NCBI GenBank assembly: GCA_036380735.1
Contig: DASVEE010000071.1
Location: 1 to 64,000 of the forward strand
Length of the DNA: 64,000 nt
Reading direction: 5' to 3'
Source: DASVEE01 sp036380735
GTDB taxonomy: Bacteria; Acidobacteriota; Thermoanaerobaculia; Gp7-AA8
This document shows positions 7,785 through 16,045 of this stretch, piece by piece. Under the pieces are notes generated by a model, which saw only the letters and a list, made by a program, of their open reading frames with translations, did not search any database and was not told the DNA's origin. Position 1 is the stretch's first letter. Each line of letters opens with the position of its first letter. The translations under genes and the position numbers were made by a program.

Positions 7785-9314
7785 GTGCCGACACCATCCA
7801 CCTTCGAGCTTCGCCGCAAGCTGCTTCAGCTCGAAGCGCTCTACGACGTCGGCCGCGCCCTCAATACGCTGCGCCCCGAGGATGAGCTGCTCGAGGAGCT
7901 GATGCACCGGGCGATTGCCGTCCTCGACGCCATGACCGGGTTCGTCTTCTCCCTCGACGAGAAGCTCAACATCCAGCAGATTTTCACGTTCGAGCTCGAT
8001 GGCGTCGCGCCCGGCGCGTTTCTCCTCGAGCCGCCCATCAAGCAGGTCATGGCCTCCCGCGAGCCGATGATGCTCACCGTCTCCCGCTTCCTCGGCGGCG
8101 AGGGGAGCGACCTCCTCATCGCCCCGATGACCGCGGGCGACGCCATCGTCGGCATCATCGGCGTCGGCGGGAAGGAAGTGCGCGGCGAAAAGAGCGGCAG
8201 CTTCGCCCCCGACGACCTGCGCTTCCTCTCGTCGCTGGCGTCGATCGGCGGCGCCGCCATCGACAACACCCGCCGCTTCCACCGCCTCGACCTCGTGCGC
8301 GAGACGCTGGAGGACGAGAACCGCGCCCTCAAGCAGCGCATGCTGCGCGAGTACTCCGACCGCCTGATGGTCGGCGACTCCGCCAAGATGCAGCGCGTCA
8401 TCGACCTGGTCGCCCGCGTGGCCGACAGCCAGGCCAGCGTCATCATCCGCGGCGAGTCGGGGACGGGCAAGGAGATGGTGGCGCGGCTGATCCACGGCAA
8501 CTCCGCGCGCAAGGACGGGCCGTTCGTGGCCATCAACTGCGCGGCGCTCCCCGAGACGCTCCTCGAATCGGAGCTGTTCGGCATCGAGCGCGGCGTCGCC
8601 ACCGGCGTCGAAGCCCGCCCCGGCAAGTTCGAGCTGGCCAAAGGGGGGACGATCTTCCTCGACGAGATCGGCGACATCCCGCTGACGCTGCAGGCCAAGC
8701 TCCTCCGCGTCCTGCAGGAGCGCGAGATCGAGAAGCTCGGCGGCCGGCGGCGCATCCCCATCGATGTGCGCATCCTCTCCGCCACGCACCGCGACCTCGA
8801 GGAGATGATCGAGCGCGGCGAGTTCCGCCAGGACCTCTACTACCGCCTCAAGGTCGTCGAGATCACCCTGCCGCCGCTGCGCGAGCGGAAAGACGACATC
8901 CCCAAGCTCGTCCGCTTCTTCCTCGACAAGTACGGGAAGCGCGAGGGGCTGCACGACGTGCGCATCACCCAGGAAGGGCTGCAGAAGCTGATGCGCTACC
9001 CCTTCCCCGGCAACGTCCGCGAGTTGGAGAACCTGATCGAGGGAGCGCTGGCGCTGACGACCGATCCGGTCATCGATCCGGGCGACCTCATCCTGCCGGA
9101 GTCGGCCGAGCTCGCCGCCGGGCACACGCTGTTCGACGACCTGCCGACGCTGGAGGCGCTGATCTCCCGCTATATCCGCAAAGTTTTGGCCTCGACGAAG
9201 GGCAATATGTCCAAGGCGGCCAAGATTCTCGGCGTGGATCGCAAGACGCTCTACCGTAAGCGCGACGAGATGTCCCAGAATGACACAGGTGGGGAACGTT
9301 GGGACATTCATTGA
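7785..9314 (+). CDS. Sigma-54-dependent transcriptional activator with N-terminal GAF domain
   Basis: 509 aa. Residues ~10-180 form a GAF-type sensor, ~200-435 the AAA+ domain, and ~480-505 a Fis-type helix-turn-helix (MSKAAKILGVDRKTLYRKR). Walker A is GESGTGKE at 223-230; Walker B is GTIFLDEIGD. The sigma-54-contacting loop reads GVATGV at 270-275 where most family members have GAFTGA. There is no receiver domain, so activity is probably controlled by a ligand or partner at the GAF domain. Translation starts at a GTG with GAGGA ~11 nt upstream. It lies directly upstream of the partner-switching genes. Confidence 0.95.
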   Translation: MPTPSTFELRRKLLQLEALYDVGRALNTLRPEDELLEELMHRAIAVLDAMTGFVFSLDEKLNIQQIFTFELDGVAPGAFLLEPPIKQVMASREPMMLTVSRFLGGEGSDLLIAPMTAGDAIVGIIGVGGKEVRGEKSGSFAPDDLRFLSSLASIGGAAIDNTRRFHRLDLVRETLEDENRALKQRMLREYSDRLMVGDSAKMQRVIDLVARVADSQASVIIRGESGTGKEMVARLIHGNSARKDGPFVAINCAALPETLLESELFGIERGVATGVEARPGKFELAKGGTIFLDEIGDIPLTLQAKLLRVLQEREIEKLGGRRRIPIDVRILSATHRDLEEMIERGEFRQDLYYRLKVVEITLPPLRERKDDIPKLVRFFLDKYGKREGLHDVRITQEGLQKLMRYPFPGNVRELENLIEGALALTTDPVIDPGDLILPESAELAAGHTLFDDLPTLEALISRYIRKVLASTKGNMSKAAKILGVDRKTLYRKRDEMSQNDTGGERWDIH

Positions 9315-9368
9315 TAAGCATCTTTCGGGTCAACGACTTACGAGGCGGCGAAATCGCTGAAACCTTTT

Positions 9369-9389
9369 TGTGTGGCGTTTTGCCACACA
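9369..9389. other. Short hairpin downstream of the sigma-54 activator gene
   Basis: TGTGTGGC (9369-9376) and GCCACACA (9382-9389) are perfect inverted repeats with a 5-nt loop. A T run precedes rather than follows it on the plus strand, so it is not a standard terminator. It could be an operator for the promoter just downstream. Confidence 0.4.
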
Positions 9390-9401
9390 GGCACATTTCG
9401 G

Positions 9402-9429
9402 TTGGACACGAGGTCGTCTCGTGTAAACT
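9402..9429 (+). promoter_or_regulatory. Candidate sigma-70 promoter for the partner-switching operon
   Basis: TTGGAC at 9402-9407 and TAAACT at 9424-9429 are separated by 16 nt and match the -35 and -10 consensus well. The predicted start near 9436 leaves a leader of ~90 nt before the 56-aa ORF. Confidence 0.5.
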
Positions 9430-9524
9430 ACGCGGCATCAGAAGGTTAGGAGGGTTTGCGCTGATCCGGCACCTCTGGCAGTCAGGTTGCGAAAGGGTGG
9501 TCCCGAACAACGGAGGGGACAACC

Positions 9525-9695
9525 ATGAACAACTTCGCACAAACCCGCACCACGAAGCTCGAGTCGCTGCTCTCGGCGAACTACATGCTGCCGGCGATGC
9601 TGGCGGTGAACACCGTCGCGCTGGTGGCGCTCGACCGTCTCGGCGGCATCCCCGACTGGATCAAGACCGCGGCCGCTCTGTTTCTCGCCTTCTGA
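9525..9695 (+). CDS. 56-aa small protein heading the partner-switching operon
   Basis: Starts at an ATG with a strong Shine-Dalgarno (GGAGGGG, 6 nt spacing) and ends 22 nt before the anti-sigma gene. The protein is mostly one hydrophobic stretch (ANYMLPAMLAVNTVALVALDRL) followed by an amphipathic or hydrophobic tail (WIKTAAALFLAF), so it may lie in the membrane. I do not recognise a family. Codon use resembles its neighbours. The ribosome site and tight spacing are the main evidence that it is real. Confidence 0.65.
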   Translation: MNNFAQTRTTKLESLLSANYMLPAMLAVNTVALVALDRLGGIPDWIKTAAALFLAF

Positions 9696-9717
9696 TTCCG
9701 CTCAGGACACCTTCACG

Positions 9718-10158
9718 ATGACGGCTACAGCGGAGCGGCAGATGGAGCTCACACTCCCAATGGTCCCGGATATCGAGATCGCTGCCGCGCGTGCGGCCGG
9801 CAACCTCGCCCGGGAGCTGGGCATGAGCTCGGAGGCGATCGATGAGATGGCGCACGCCATCATCGAAGCCTGCATCAACGCCCGCGAGCACTCGGGTAGC
9901 GTCGACAAACGCATCTATGTAAGATGCGTCGGCACCACGGCGGGAGACGGTTCTCCGCGCATCGACCTCTGGATCACCGATCGCGGCAGAGGCTTCGATC
10001 CTGGTGAAGCGCGGAACCGGCGCCAGAAGCTCGGGCCGGCTCACAAGCGCGGCTGGGGACTGCAGATCATCGAGGCCCATATGGACGATGTCGACATCAC
10101 CACGAGCCCCGATGGCGGGACCACCATCCACATGGTGAAAATCGAGAAGAAATCATGA
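9718..10158 (+). CDS. Anti-sigma factor-type serine kinase (RsbW/SpoIIAB-like HATPase)
   Basis: 146-aa GHKL ATP-binding protein. The N-box is EACINAREHS, the G1 box is DRGRGFD and a later G-rich segment is KRGWGLQII. Family members bind a sigma factor or other target and phosphorylate a STAS antagonist. The next gene encodes exactly such a STAS protein, overlapping by 4 nt (ATGA), and a SpoIIE phosphatase follows, so this is a complete partner-switching cassette. No sigma factor is adjacent; the output target is unknown. Confidence 0.92.
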   Translation: MTATAERQMELTLPMVPDIEIAAARAAGNLARELGMSSEAIDEMAHAIIEACINAREHSGSVDKRIYVRCVGTTAGDGSPRIDLWITDRGRGFDPGEARNRRQKLGPAHKRGWGLQIIEAHMDDVDITTSPDGGTTIHMVKIEKKS

Positions 10159-10505
10159 CGGACGAATTGAGAGTCTCGGTCGAGCGCCGGCCGAATGGCG
10201 CCATCCTCTACACGCGCGGTTACATCAACAACGTCGGCGGCGAAGAGATCGCCAACCGCGCTTACGAGCTCATGGACGCCGACGTCAAGACGCTCCTCCT
10301 CAACCTCAAGGAGACGAAGATCGTCAACTCGATCGGCATCTCCATCCTCATCGAGATCATCGAGAAGATGATGGACAAGGGGGGCCGCATCGGCTTCTGC
10401 TGCCTCACCCCCGTCATCCACAAGACCTTCCAGATCATGGGGCTGGCGAACTACGCCTCGATCTTCGCGAACGAGGAAGACGCCGTCCGCGAGCTGGCCC
10501 TGTAA
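10155..10505 (+). CDS. STAS-domain anti-anti-sigma factor (SpoIIAA/RsbV-like)
   Basis: 116-aa single STAS domain. The conserved phosphoacceptor serine is S59 in the segment KIVNSIGIS, the expected site for phosphorylation by the upstream kinase and dephosphorylation by the downstream phosphatase. The start codon overlaps the kinase stop, implying coupled translation and roughly stoichiometric production. Confidence 0.93.
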   Translation: MTDELRVSVERRPNGAILYTRGYINNVGGEEIANRAYELMDADVKTLLLNLKETKIVNSIGISILIEIIEKMMDKGGRIGFCCLTPVIHKTFQIMGLANYASIFANEEDAVRELAL

Positions 10506-10552
10506 CCCCCGCGGCAGCGCCGCGGTCCCTCTCCAACTGATATCCTCCGCTC

Positions 10553-12175
10553 ATGCCCCCCGTCCATCGATTTGCGGAATTCGTTCACGATCTCCAGCAG
10601 CTCGAGAAGACTTCCGTCGCCGCGCAGGGTCCGCTGATCCTCGCCGCCTTCGAGCGCCACACCCCCTTCGCCGTCGGCGCTCTCTACCTGCGTGAAGGAC
10701 GCGGCGCGTCGCTGAGGCTCGCGGCCAAGTCGCACCACTGCACAGCCCCGGCGCTGCTGGCGAACGAACGGGAGATCAGCGTCGAGCCCGCACCGCACGT
10801 CGTCCTCCCCCTCCGCTCCCATCGCGAGCAGCTCGGCCTCCTCGCCCTCGGCAACGGCACCACCGAAGTCACCGACGAAGACGTCGCCCTCGCACGCGCC
10901 GGCGCGCTCTTCCTCAGCGCCATGATCGCGAACCAGCGCCTCCTCCAGGACGCGCGCGAAGGCGACTTCCAGCTCAAGTCGCGCCTCCTCGAGCTCGAGA
11001 CGCTCTACGACATCGGCCTCTCCATCGCCTCCACCCTCAACACCGACGAGCTGGCGGACGAGATTCTGTTCCGCATGATCTCCCTGACGAACGCGCGCCG
11101 CGCCGTGCTCTATCTGCGCGAGGGCGAACGCTTCAAGCTGTTCCGCTCCTTCGGCGACGTGCGCGAGGACTTCCTCGACGCCGAGCTGTCCGAGCAACTC
11201 GTCCGCGAGGGGGAGCCGCTCAGCTTCCGCGCCGGCAACGACTGCATCTTCCCCGGCTGCAGCGCCTTCGTGGCCGTGCCGATCAAAGGCAACAACGCGG
11301 TGATCGGCGTCCTCGCCGCCGCCGACCGCGAGACGCGCGAAGGTGCCGTCGGCGCGTTCGAGGAGAACGAGCTGCGCCTCCTCTCACTCTTCGCCAACCA
11401 GGCAGCGATCGCGCTGGAGAACGCGCGCCTGCACCGCGAAGCGCTGGAGAAGCAGGCCATGGAGCGCGAGCTGGAGCTCGCGGCCACGATGCAGCAGGTC
11501 ATTCTGCCGAAGTGGATCCCGCAGGCCGACCGCGTCGAGATCGCGGTCTTCTCACGCCCGGCCAAACAGGTCGGCGGCGATTACCACGCCTTCTTCGACC
11601 GCGACGGCGTCGTGACGATGCTCGTCGCCGACGTCGCCGGCAAGTCGATGCCCGCCGCGCTCCTCGTGTCGGCGCTGCACGCCGTGGTGCAGCTCCTCTT
11701 CGCCGAAGGACGCGAGCTCGGCGAGATCGCCACGGAAGTGAACCGCCACATCCACAAATGGTCGGCGGAGAACAAGTTCATCACGATGGTGATGGTCTCG
11801 GTCGACCACGAGAACGAGACCGTGCAGTACGTCAACGCCGGCCACAACCCCGCGTATCTGATGACGGAGGGGAAGCTGGAGACGATCAAGTCGCACGGAC
11901 TGCCGATCGGCATCATGCCGACGTCACGTTACGTCGCCCAGACCAAGCCGTTCCCGAAGGGCTCCGCGGTCGTCCTCTACAGCGACGGCATCACGGAAGC
12001 GGAGGACGTCCACGGCGAAGAGTTCGAGAACCACCGCCTCGAAGAAATCCTCCACCAGTACTCCGCCGCCCCCGCCGCCGAACTGAAAGACCGCATCGCC
12101 CAGGCGGTGGACGCCTTCACGATCGGCGCCCCGCAGAAGGACGACCAGACGATCGTGATTGCGCGCCACGCGTAG
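10553..12175 (+). CDS. SpoIIE-type PP2C phosphatase with tandem GAF domains
   Basis: 540 aa. A degenerate GAF-like region covers ~1-140, a second GAF ~150-295, a short coiled linker follows (LEKQAMERELELAATMQQ), then a SpoIIE/RsbU phosphatase domain ~300-540. Metal-binding motifs are present: GGDYH, DVAGKS, SDGITEA and KDDQTIV. By family knowledge it dephosphorylates the STAS protein when its GAF sensors are engaged, freeing the target of the kinase. It begins 47 nt after the STAS gene and probably ends the operon; an ATAGGAC array follows directly. Confidence 0.95.
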   Translation: MPPVHRFAEFVHDLQQLEKTSVAAQGPLILAAFERHTPFAVGALYLREGRGASLRLAAKSHHCTAPALLANEREISVEPAPHVVLPLRSHREQLGLLALGNGTTEVTDEDVALARAGALFLSAMIANQRLLQDAREGDFQLKSRLLELETLYDIGLSIASTLNTDELADEILFRMISLTNARRAVLYLREGERFKLFRSFGDVREDFLDAELSEQLVREGEPLSFRAGNDCIFPGCSAFVAVPIKGNNAVIGVLAAADRETREGAVGAFEENELRLLSLFANQAAIALENARLHREALEKQAMERELELAATMQQVILPKWIPQADRVEIAVFSRPAKQVGGDYHAFFDRDGVVTMLVADVAGKSMPAALLVSALHAVVQLLFAEGRELGEIATEVNRHIHKWSAENKFITMVMVSVDHENETVQYVNAGHNPAYLMTEGKLETIKSHGLPIGIMPTSRYVAQTKPFPKGSAVVLYSDGITEAEDVHGEEFENHRLEEILHQYSAAPAAELKDRIAQAVDAFTIGAPQKDDQTIVIARHA

Positions 12176-12180
12176 GGGGG

Positions 12181-12229
12181 AACGATAGGACGTATAGGAC
12201 AGATAGGACCTAGGGGACCTATGCGACGT
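12181..12229 (+). repeat. ATAGGACNN period-9 array
   Basis: About five units (AACGATAGGAC, GTATAGGAC, AGATAGGAC, CTAGGGGAC, CTATGCGAC) starting 6 nt after the phosphatase stop codon. Confidence 0.85.
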
Positions 12230-12266
12230 TGATGAGTGCGATGCGGCTGATCGGTACCGTGTGAAC

Positions 12267-14591
12267 ATGAGGCGTGCTGTACTACGCGAGAGCGCGGTCT
12301 TTCTCTGCTTCCTCGCGATCGCGCTTGCGCTGACCTGGCCACTTGCGCGCCTTCTGACGACCGCAGTCTCCGACCCCGGCGATCCTCTCATCAATTCATG
12401 GATCCTTTCGTGGAACGTGCAGGCGTTGACGGAACTGCGCTCGCCGTGGAACGCCAACCTCTTTCATCCCGCGGAGAACTCGCTCACCTTCAGCGAGAAC
12501 CTGTTCGGCCTCGTTCCCTTGGCTGCGCTCCTCTCATTCCTGCCGCCGATCGCCGTGCATAACGTTCTCCTGCTGCTCGGCCTCGCCGGCAGCGCCTACG
12601 GCGCGTACGTTCTCGGGCGCATGCTCACCGGTTCCGTCGCTGCCGGGCTCGCGGCGGGAACGCTGTACGGCTTCTGTCCCTGGCGCTTCGTGCAACTGCC
12701 GCATCTCCAGTTCGCGTGGGGGATGTGGCTGCCGCTGACGCTCGCGGCGCTGCTGCTGTACGCGCGCCGCCGCGACTGGCGGAGCGCTGCGTTCGCCGGC
12801 GCCGCGTTCCTTCTCAACGGACTGACGAATCTTCACTACCTCGTCTTCGGTGCGGCGGCCGTGGCCATCGTCCTCCTTTTCCTCGGCAAGCCGCGCCGCC
12901 ACGCGGTTTTCGCGCTCGGAGCGGCGGCGCTGATCCTCGTCATCGTGCTGCAGCCGTACCGCGCGCTGAACCGTGTCAATGTGGAGGAAACGCAACGCTA
13001 CTCCGCCGAAGCTGCTGACTGGCTGAACCGCAGCAATGAGGAGCCCGAGCGTCGCGTCTTCCCCGGCTACACCGCGCTGGCCGTGCTGTTGCTGTCGCTG
13101 GCCCTGCTGCGCAATGCCTCCTCGCGGTGGCCGTTCGTCGCACTCCTCTTCGTCGCCGCCGGCATCCTCTGCTCCCTCGGCCTCAACGCTGCGAGCTACC
13201 GCTTCGCTTTCGACCATCTCGACGTTCTGCAAGGCATTCGCGCGCCCGCACGGTGGGCGGTGCTGGCGTATCTCGGCTTCACGATTCTCGCGGCTCTCGT
13301 CTCGCGGTACCGCGCGGCCGCCGTGCTGATCGTGCTCGCTGTCGTCGTCGAGGCGTGGGACGTACCGCGCCGCTGGTACTTGATGCCGGTGCGCGTCGCA
13401 CCTGTGTACGAGTGGCTGGCGAAGAGCGAGGTGCGTGGCGCCATTCTCGAGCTGCCGATCGGCACCACGCTCGAGTATCACTACCTTCCGGGCATCGCGC
13501 ATCATCGAAAGCCCACGTTCAACGGCGTCTCCGGTTTCGAGCCGCCCGTGCACCGCCGGCTGACGACGCTGTTTGCGTCCGACGTCATCCCGCCGCAAAC
13601 GGCGGACGAACTGCGCCGCCTCGGGTGCGGGCTCATCGTGGTGCATGCCGATGCGTTGACGACCGAGGCGATCGTACGGTGGCTCGAGGCATCACGGCTG
13701 CGCTTCGTCGCTCGCTTCGAGCACGGCCTCGGCGGCGACTACGTCTTCGCTCTCGATGCCGCTTCTTCGTCGACGGTGCCGGCGGCGCTCACCACCGGTC
13801 CGTTGGACTACAACGAGGCACCTTTCGGAATGCTCGATGCACCCGCGCCGCGAACCGAAGTGAACGGGCCGCTGTACGTGCGCGGCTGGGCTCTTTCCGG
13901 CGCGGGCATCCGCGCGGTTCGCGTCCACCTCGGCAACAGAGCCTTCAGCCGCGAAGCGAAGCTCGTGCGCCACCCAGGCCTGGCGACGACGTTTCCCCTC
14001 TACTCCCACGAGACCGCGCGCTTCGAGCTGGACCTGGAGCGCCGTCCGCCGGGGATCCGCCGCGAGACCGATATCCTCATCGAGCTGATCGACCACGCCG
14101 GCCGCAGTGTGACCTTGCCGCATCAGTGGTTCACCTGGCGGAAGACGATCGCTGGGTCCGGTTCGTCCTATTCTCCCCGAAACGCGGCGCCGCGCTTTTC
14201 AAAGAACGCTGCCATTCCCTCCGCCGCATCCTTCGACAGGAAGCACTGCAACTGGTGCGCGCTTTCGAGGTCGATCTGGGTGCGCAAATCGTTGTGCTCC
14301 GACGCCATCACCGCGCGCTTGATTCCGGCCAGGGCCAGCGGTGGCGCGGCGGAAAGCGTCGTGGCCAGCTTCATCGTCTCCGCGAGCAGCTCCGCCGCGG
14401 GAACGACGCGGTCCACCATGCCGATGGCCACGGCTTCCGTTGCGTCGACCATGCGGCCCGACATGAGGATCTCCATCGCCCGGCTGCGGCCGACGAGGCG
14501 CGGCAGCAGCCAGGTGCCGCCCCAATCGGGATGGAGGCCGATGCGCACGAAGCTTTCGCTGAGCTTTGCGGCGTCGGAGGCGAGGCGGTAA
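12267..14591 (+). CDS. Polytopic membrane protein, GT-C/YfhO-like, with abnormal C-terminal extension
   Basis: 774 aa as read from ATG 12267 (a GTG at 12261 is possible). Residues ~1-380 contain about ten membrane helices and an N-terminal DPLINSWILSWN signature seen in GT-C-like glycosyltransferases. A soluble middle follows (~385-500), then a beta-rich domain (NGPLYVRGWALSGAGIRAVRV). The homologous part seems to end near 14150. From 14168 to 14591 the frame has no stop and runs antisense through the PaaG-like gene, with a Ser/Arg/Ala-rich low-complexity product. Substrate unknown. The natural stop may have been lost, so the last ~145 residues are doubtful. Confidence 0.75.
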   Translation: MRRAVLRESAVFLCFLAIALALTWPLARLLTTAVSDPGDPLINSWILSWNVQALTELRSPWNANLFHPAENSLTFSENLFGLVPLAALLSFLPPIAVHNVLLLLGLAGSAYGAYVLGRMLTGSVAAGLAAGTLYGFCPWRFVQLPHLQFAWGMWLPLTLAALLLYARRRDWRSAAFAGAAFLLNGLTNLHYLVFGAAAVAIVLLFLGKPRRHAVFALGAAALILVIVLQPYRALNRVNVEETQRYSAEAADWLNRSNEEPERRVFPGYTALAVLLLSLALLRNASSRWPFVALLFVAAGILCSLGLNAASYRFAFDHLDVLQGIRAPARWAVLAYLGFTILAALVSRYRAAAVLIVLAVVVEAWDVPRRWYLMPVRVAPVYEWLAKSEVRGAILELPIGTTLEYHYLPGIAHHRKPTFNGVSGFEPPVHRRLTTLFASDVIPPQTADELRRLGCGLIVVHADALTTEAIVRWLEASRLRFVARFEHGLGGDYVFALDAASSSTVPAALTTGPLDYNEAPFGMLDAPAPRTEVNGPLYVRGWALSGAGIRAVRVHLGNRAFSREAKLVRHPGLATTFPLYSHETARFELDLERRPPGIRRETDILIELIDHAGRSVTLPHQWFTWRKTIAGSGSSYSPRNAAPRFSKNAAIPSAASFDRKHCNWCALSRSIWVRKSLCSDAITARLIPARASGGAAESVVASFIVSASSSAAGTTRSTMPMATASVASTMRPDMRISIARLRPTRRGSSQVPPQSGWRPMRTKLSLSFAASEARR

Positions 14592-14950
14592 TCGCAGGCG
14601 AGGGCGAGGTTGCAGCCGGCGCCCGCGGCCACGCCGTTGATCGCGGCGAGCACCGGCTTCGGCATCGTGGCGATCTGCGTGATGATCTCGCGCCCCGCGT
14701 CGAGCAGCTTGCGGAACGCTTCGACGTCGGCGCGCTGCTGCAGGCCGGACATGTACTCCACGTCGCCGCCGGAGCAGAACGCGCGGCCCGCGCCCGTCAG
14801 TACGACGACGCGGCAGGAAGCGTCGGCTTGCGCGTCACGCAACGCCGCGAGCAGGTCCTCGCGCATCGTGCCGCTGAAGGCATTGAGCTTTTCGGGACGG
14901 TTGAGGGTGATGGTGGTGACGGCGCTGGTTCGTTCGACCGCAATGAACAT
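14168..14950 (-). CDS. Crotonase-family enoyl-CoA isomerase, PaaG-like
   Basis: 260-aa crotonase fold. Oxyanion-hole segments are AGRAFCSGGD and NGVAAGAGCNLALACD. The two glutamates of true enoyl-CoA hydratase are absent (N114 and F134 sit at those places). The segment IGLHPDWGGTWLLPRLVG carries the aspartate (D142) typical of PaaG-type isomerases, so double-bond or ring isomerisation fits better than hydration. The stop codon TAG lies within an ATAGGAC unit. It follows the second DUF5985 gene by 12 nt and is probably in that operon. Confidence 0.88.
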   Translation of the reverse strand: MFIAVERTSAVTTITLNRPEKLNAFSGTMREDLLAALRDAQADASCRVVVLTGAGRAFCSGGDVEYMSGLQQRADVEAFRKLLDAGREIITQIATMPKPVLAAINGVAAGAGCNLALACDYRLASDAAKLSESFVRIGLHPDWGGTWLLPRLVGRSRAMEILMSGRMVDATEAVAIGMVDRVVPAAELLAETMKLATTLSAAPPLALAGIKRAVMASEHNDLRTQIDLESAHQLQCFLSKDAAEGMAAFFEKRGAAFRGE

Positions 14951-14962
14951 GCGGCGCGGAGT

Positions 14963-15214
14963 CTATCGCCGATTCTTGTCGACGATCGCCACGATGATCA
15001 GCAGGTACGCCGCGAGCCGGAGGAGATAGAGGAGGCTCTGGTCCTCCATCCATTCGCGCGTCATGACGATGGAGAAACGCTGCACGGTCAGCATGAAGAA
15101 GGCGCCGGAGAACATCAGGAAAAGGCGGTCGCGCGAGGTCGTCCAGAAGCGGAGAAAGAAGAGCGCCGCGACCAGGTAGCCGGCCATGAGCATGCCCGAC
15201 AGCAGCGTGATCAT
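14963..15214 (-). CDS. Small membrane protein, DUF5985-like (second of a pair)
   Basis: 83 aa with about three membrane helices (TLLSGMLMAGYLVAALFFL; LFLMFSGAFFMLTV; LYLLRLAAYLLIIVAIV). The ATG at 15214 overlaps the stop of the preceding gene (ATGA), so the pair is translationally coupled. I recognise the pair as DUF5985-type from memory of its FLRFW...RDRLFL pattern; function is unknown. Confidence 0.82.
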   Translation of the reverse strand: MITLLSGMLMAGYLVAALFFLRFWTTSRDRLFLMFSGAFFMLTVQRFSIVMTREWMEDQSLLYLLRLAAYLLIIVAIVDKNRR

Positions 15215-15468
15215 CGCGTCTCCCATACCAGCCCGTAGACGAGGAGCGCCACACCCACGACCGACGGGACCGTCCGCCACAGCGACAGGTCCGTTTCCGT
15301 CAGGACGCGCAGGTCGACGAGCAGCATGAGGTTGTTGAGGGCCAGGCCGACGAAGCAGAGACCGCTCCAGAACAGCAGACGCACCCGCGTCGCGGCGTAG
15401 CCCCGCAGGAGAAGGACCGCGCACGTGATGCTCGTCAATGCGCAGAGGATGTAGATCGCGGTCGCCAC
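15211..15468 (-). CDS. Small membrane protein, DUF5985-like (first of a pair)
   Basis: 85 aa, three helices (TAIYILCALTSITCAVLLL; LLFWSGLCFVGLALNNLMLLV; VVGVALLVYGLVW). It starts 19 nt after the wHTH-like gene and overlaps the next DUF5985 gene by 4 nt. Paired small membrane proteins like these probably form a heteromeric complex (inference). Confidence 0.82.
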   Translation of the reverse strand: MATAIYILCALTSITCAVLLLRGYAATRVRLLFWSGLCFVGLALNNLMLLVDLRVLTETDLSLWRTVPSVVGVALLVYGLVWETR

Positions 15469-15487
15469 TTGTCCTTGCCTCTTCTTC

Positions 15488-15958
15488 CTACTTCTTCAAT
15501 TTGAATGCATCGGCGAAGCTGCGGACCGGATCGCGCGAGCTGCCGGAGATGATATCGGCAACCGCGTCCTTCCGGTCGGGGTAGAGCGCGGTGAGTTGCG
15601 TGACGAGCGCGCCCGTGGCCGCGTCCATCGGTTGAAAACGATATTTCGGGACCCCGGTCGGATCGAGCGCGAGCAGCCCGTTCGACGCCAGCAGAAACAG
15701 CCGCATCGCCGCCGGCTCCGGCGCCGTGCCGAGCTGCTGCGCGATCTGCGGCGCCGTCCACGCGCGCGAAGGATCGGACGCGAGCAGCATCACGATCTCG
15801 ATCTGATCGATCGAGGCAAGCCGGTCACGCACGAACTGCTCGAGCTCGGGGGAGAAATCGCTGGAAGCCAAGTCGTGTGGGAGGCCATGCAAATCCGCGG
15901 CCGAGGTCGGAGGAATTGAGGATGAAAGATTGAGGATTGCGGATGGAGCCAGGTCCAT
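15488..15958 (-). CDS. Hypothetical protein with winged-helix-like core
   Basis: 156 aa if started at ATG 15958. The conserved-looking part begins near FSPELEQFVRDRL and continues as an HTH-like fold (IEIVMLLASDPSRAWTAPQIAQQLG; RLFLLASNGLLAL), ending in a basic tail. The first ~30 codons lie inside an inverted repeat, so the true start may be a later codon such as TTG at 15871. First gene of the DUF5985/PaaG operon; it may regulate it (inference). Confidence 0.65.
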   Translation of the reverse strand: MDLAPSAILNLSSSIPPTSAADLHGLPHDLASSDFSPELEQFVRDRLASIDQIEIVMLLASDPSRAWTAPQIAQQLGTAPEPAAMRLFLLASNGLLALDPTGVPKYRFQPMDAATGALVTQLTALYPDRKDAVADIISGSSRDPVRSFADAFKLKK

Positions 15959-16011
15959 TCGCGCAGCGGAGCCATCCTCAATCCTCAATTCTCAATCCTC
16001 AATCCTTCATG
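15914..16011. repeat. Inverted array of ATTGAGG/CCTCAAT units
   Basis: GAATTGAGGATGAAAG...GATTGAGGATTGCGGATGG (15914-15945) faces CCATCCTCAATCCTCAATTC...CAATCCTTCAT (15971-16010). The repeats are short-period, like the other junction arrays, but with a different unit. They lie between divergent transcripts and may hold both promoters, though I see none clearly. Confidence 0.75.
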
Positions 16012-16045
16012 AAATCCCCCTCCCTGCCGAGCCGTTGACTCCACC

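Noticed and set aside
7149..9311. 720-aa minus-strand frame opposite the sigma-54 activator
   Set aside because: It is the antisense shadow of a well-defined activator gene in GC-rich DNA and has no domain-like sequence.
14168..14950. Classical enoyl-CoA hydratase
   Set aside because: Both catalytic glutamates are replaced, while a PaaG-type aspartate is present.
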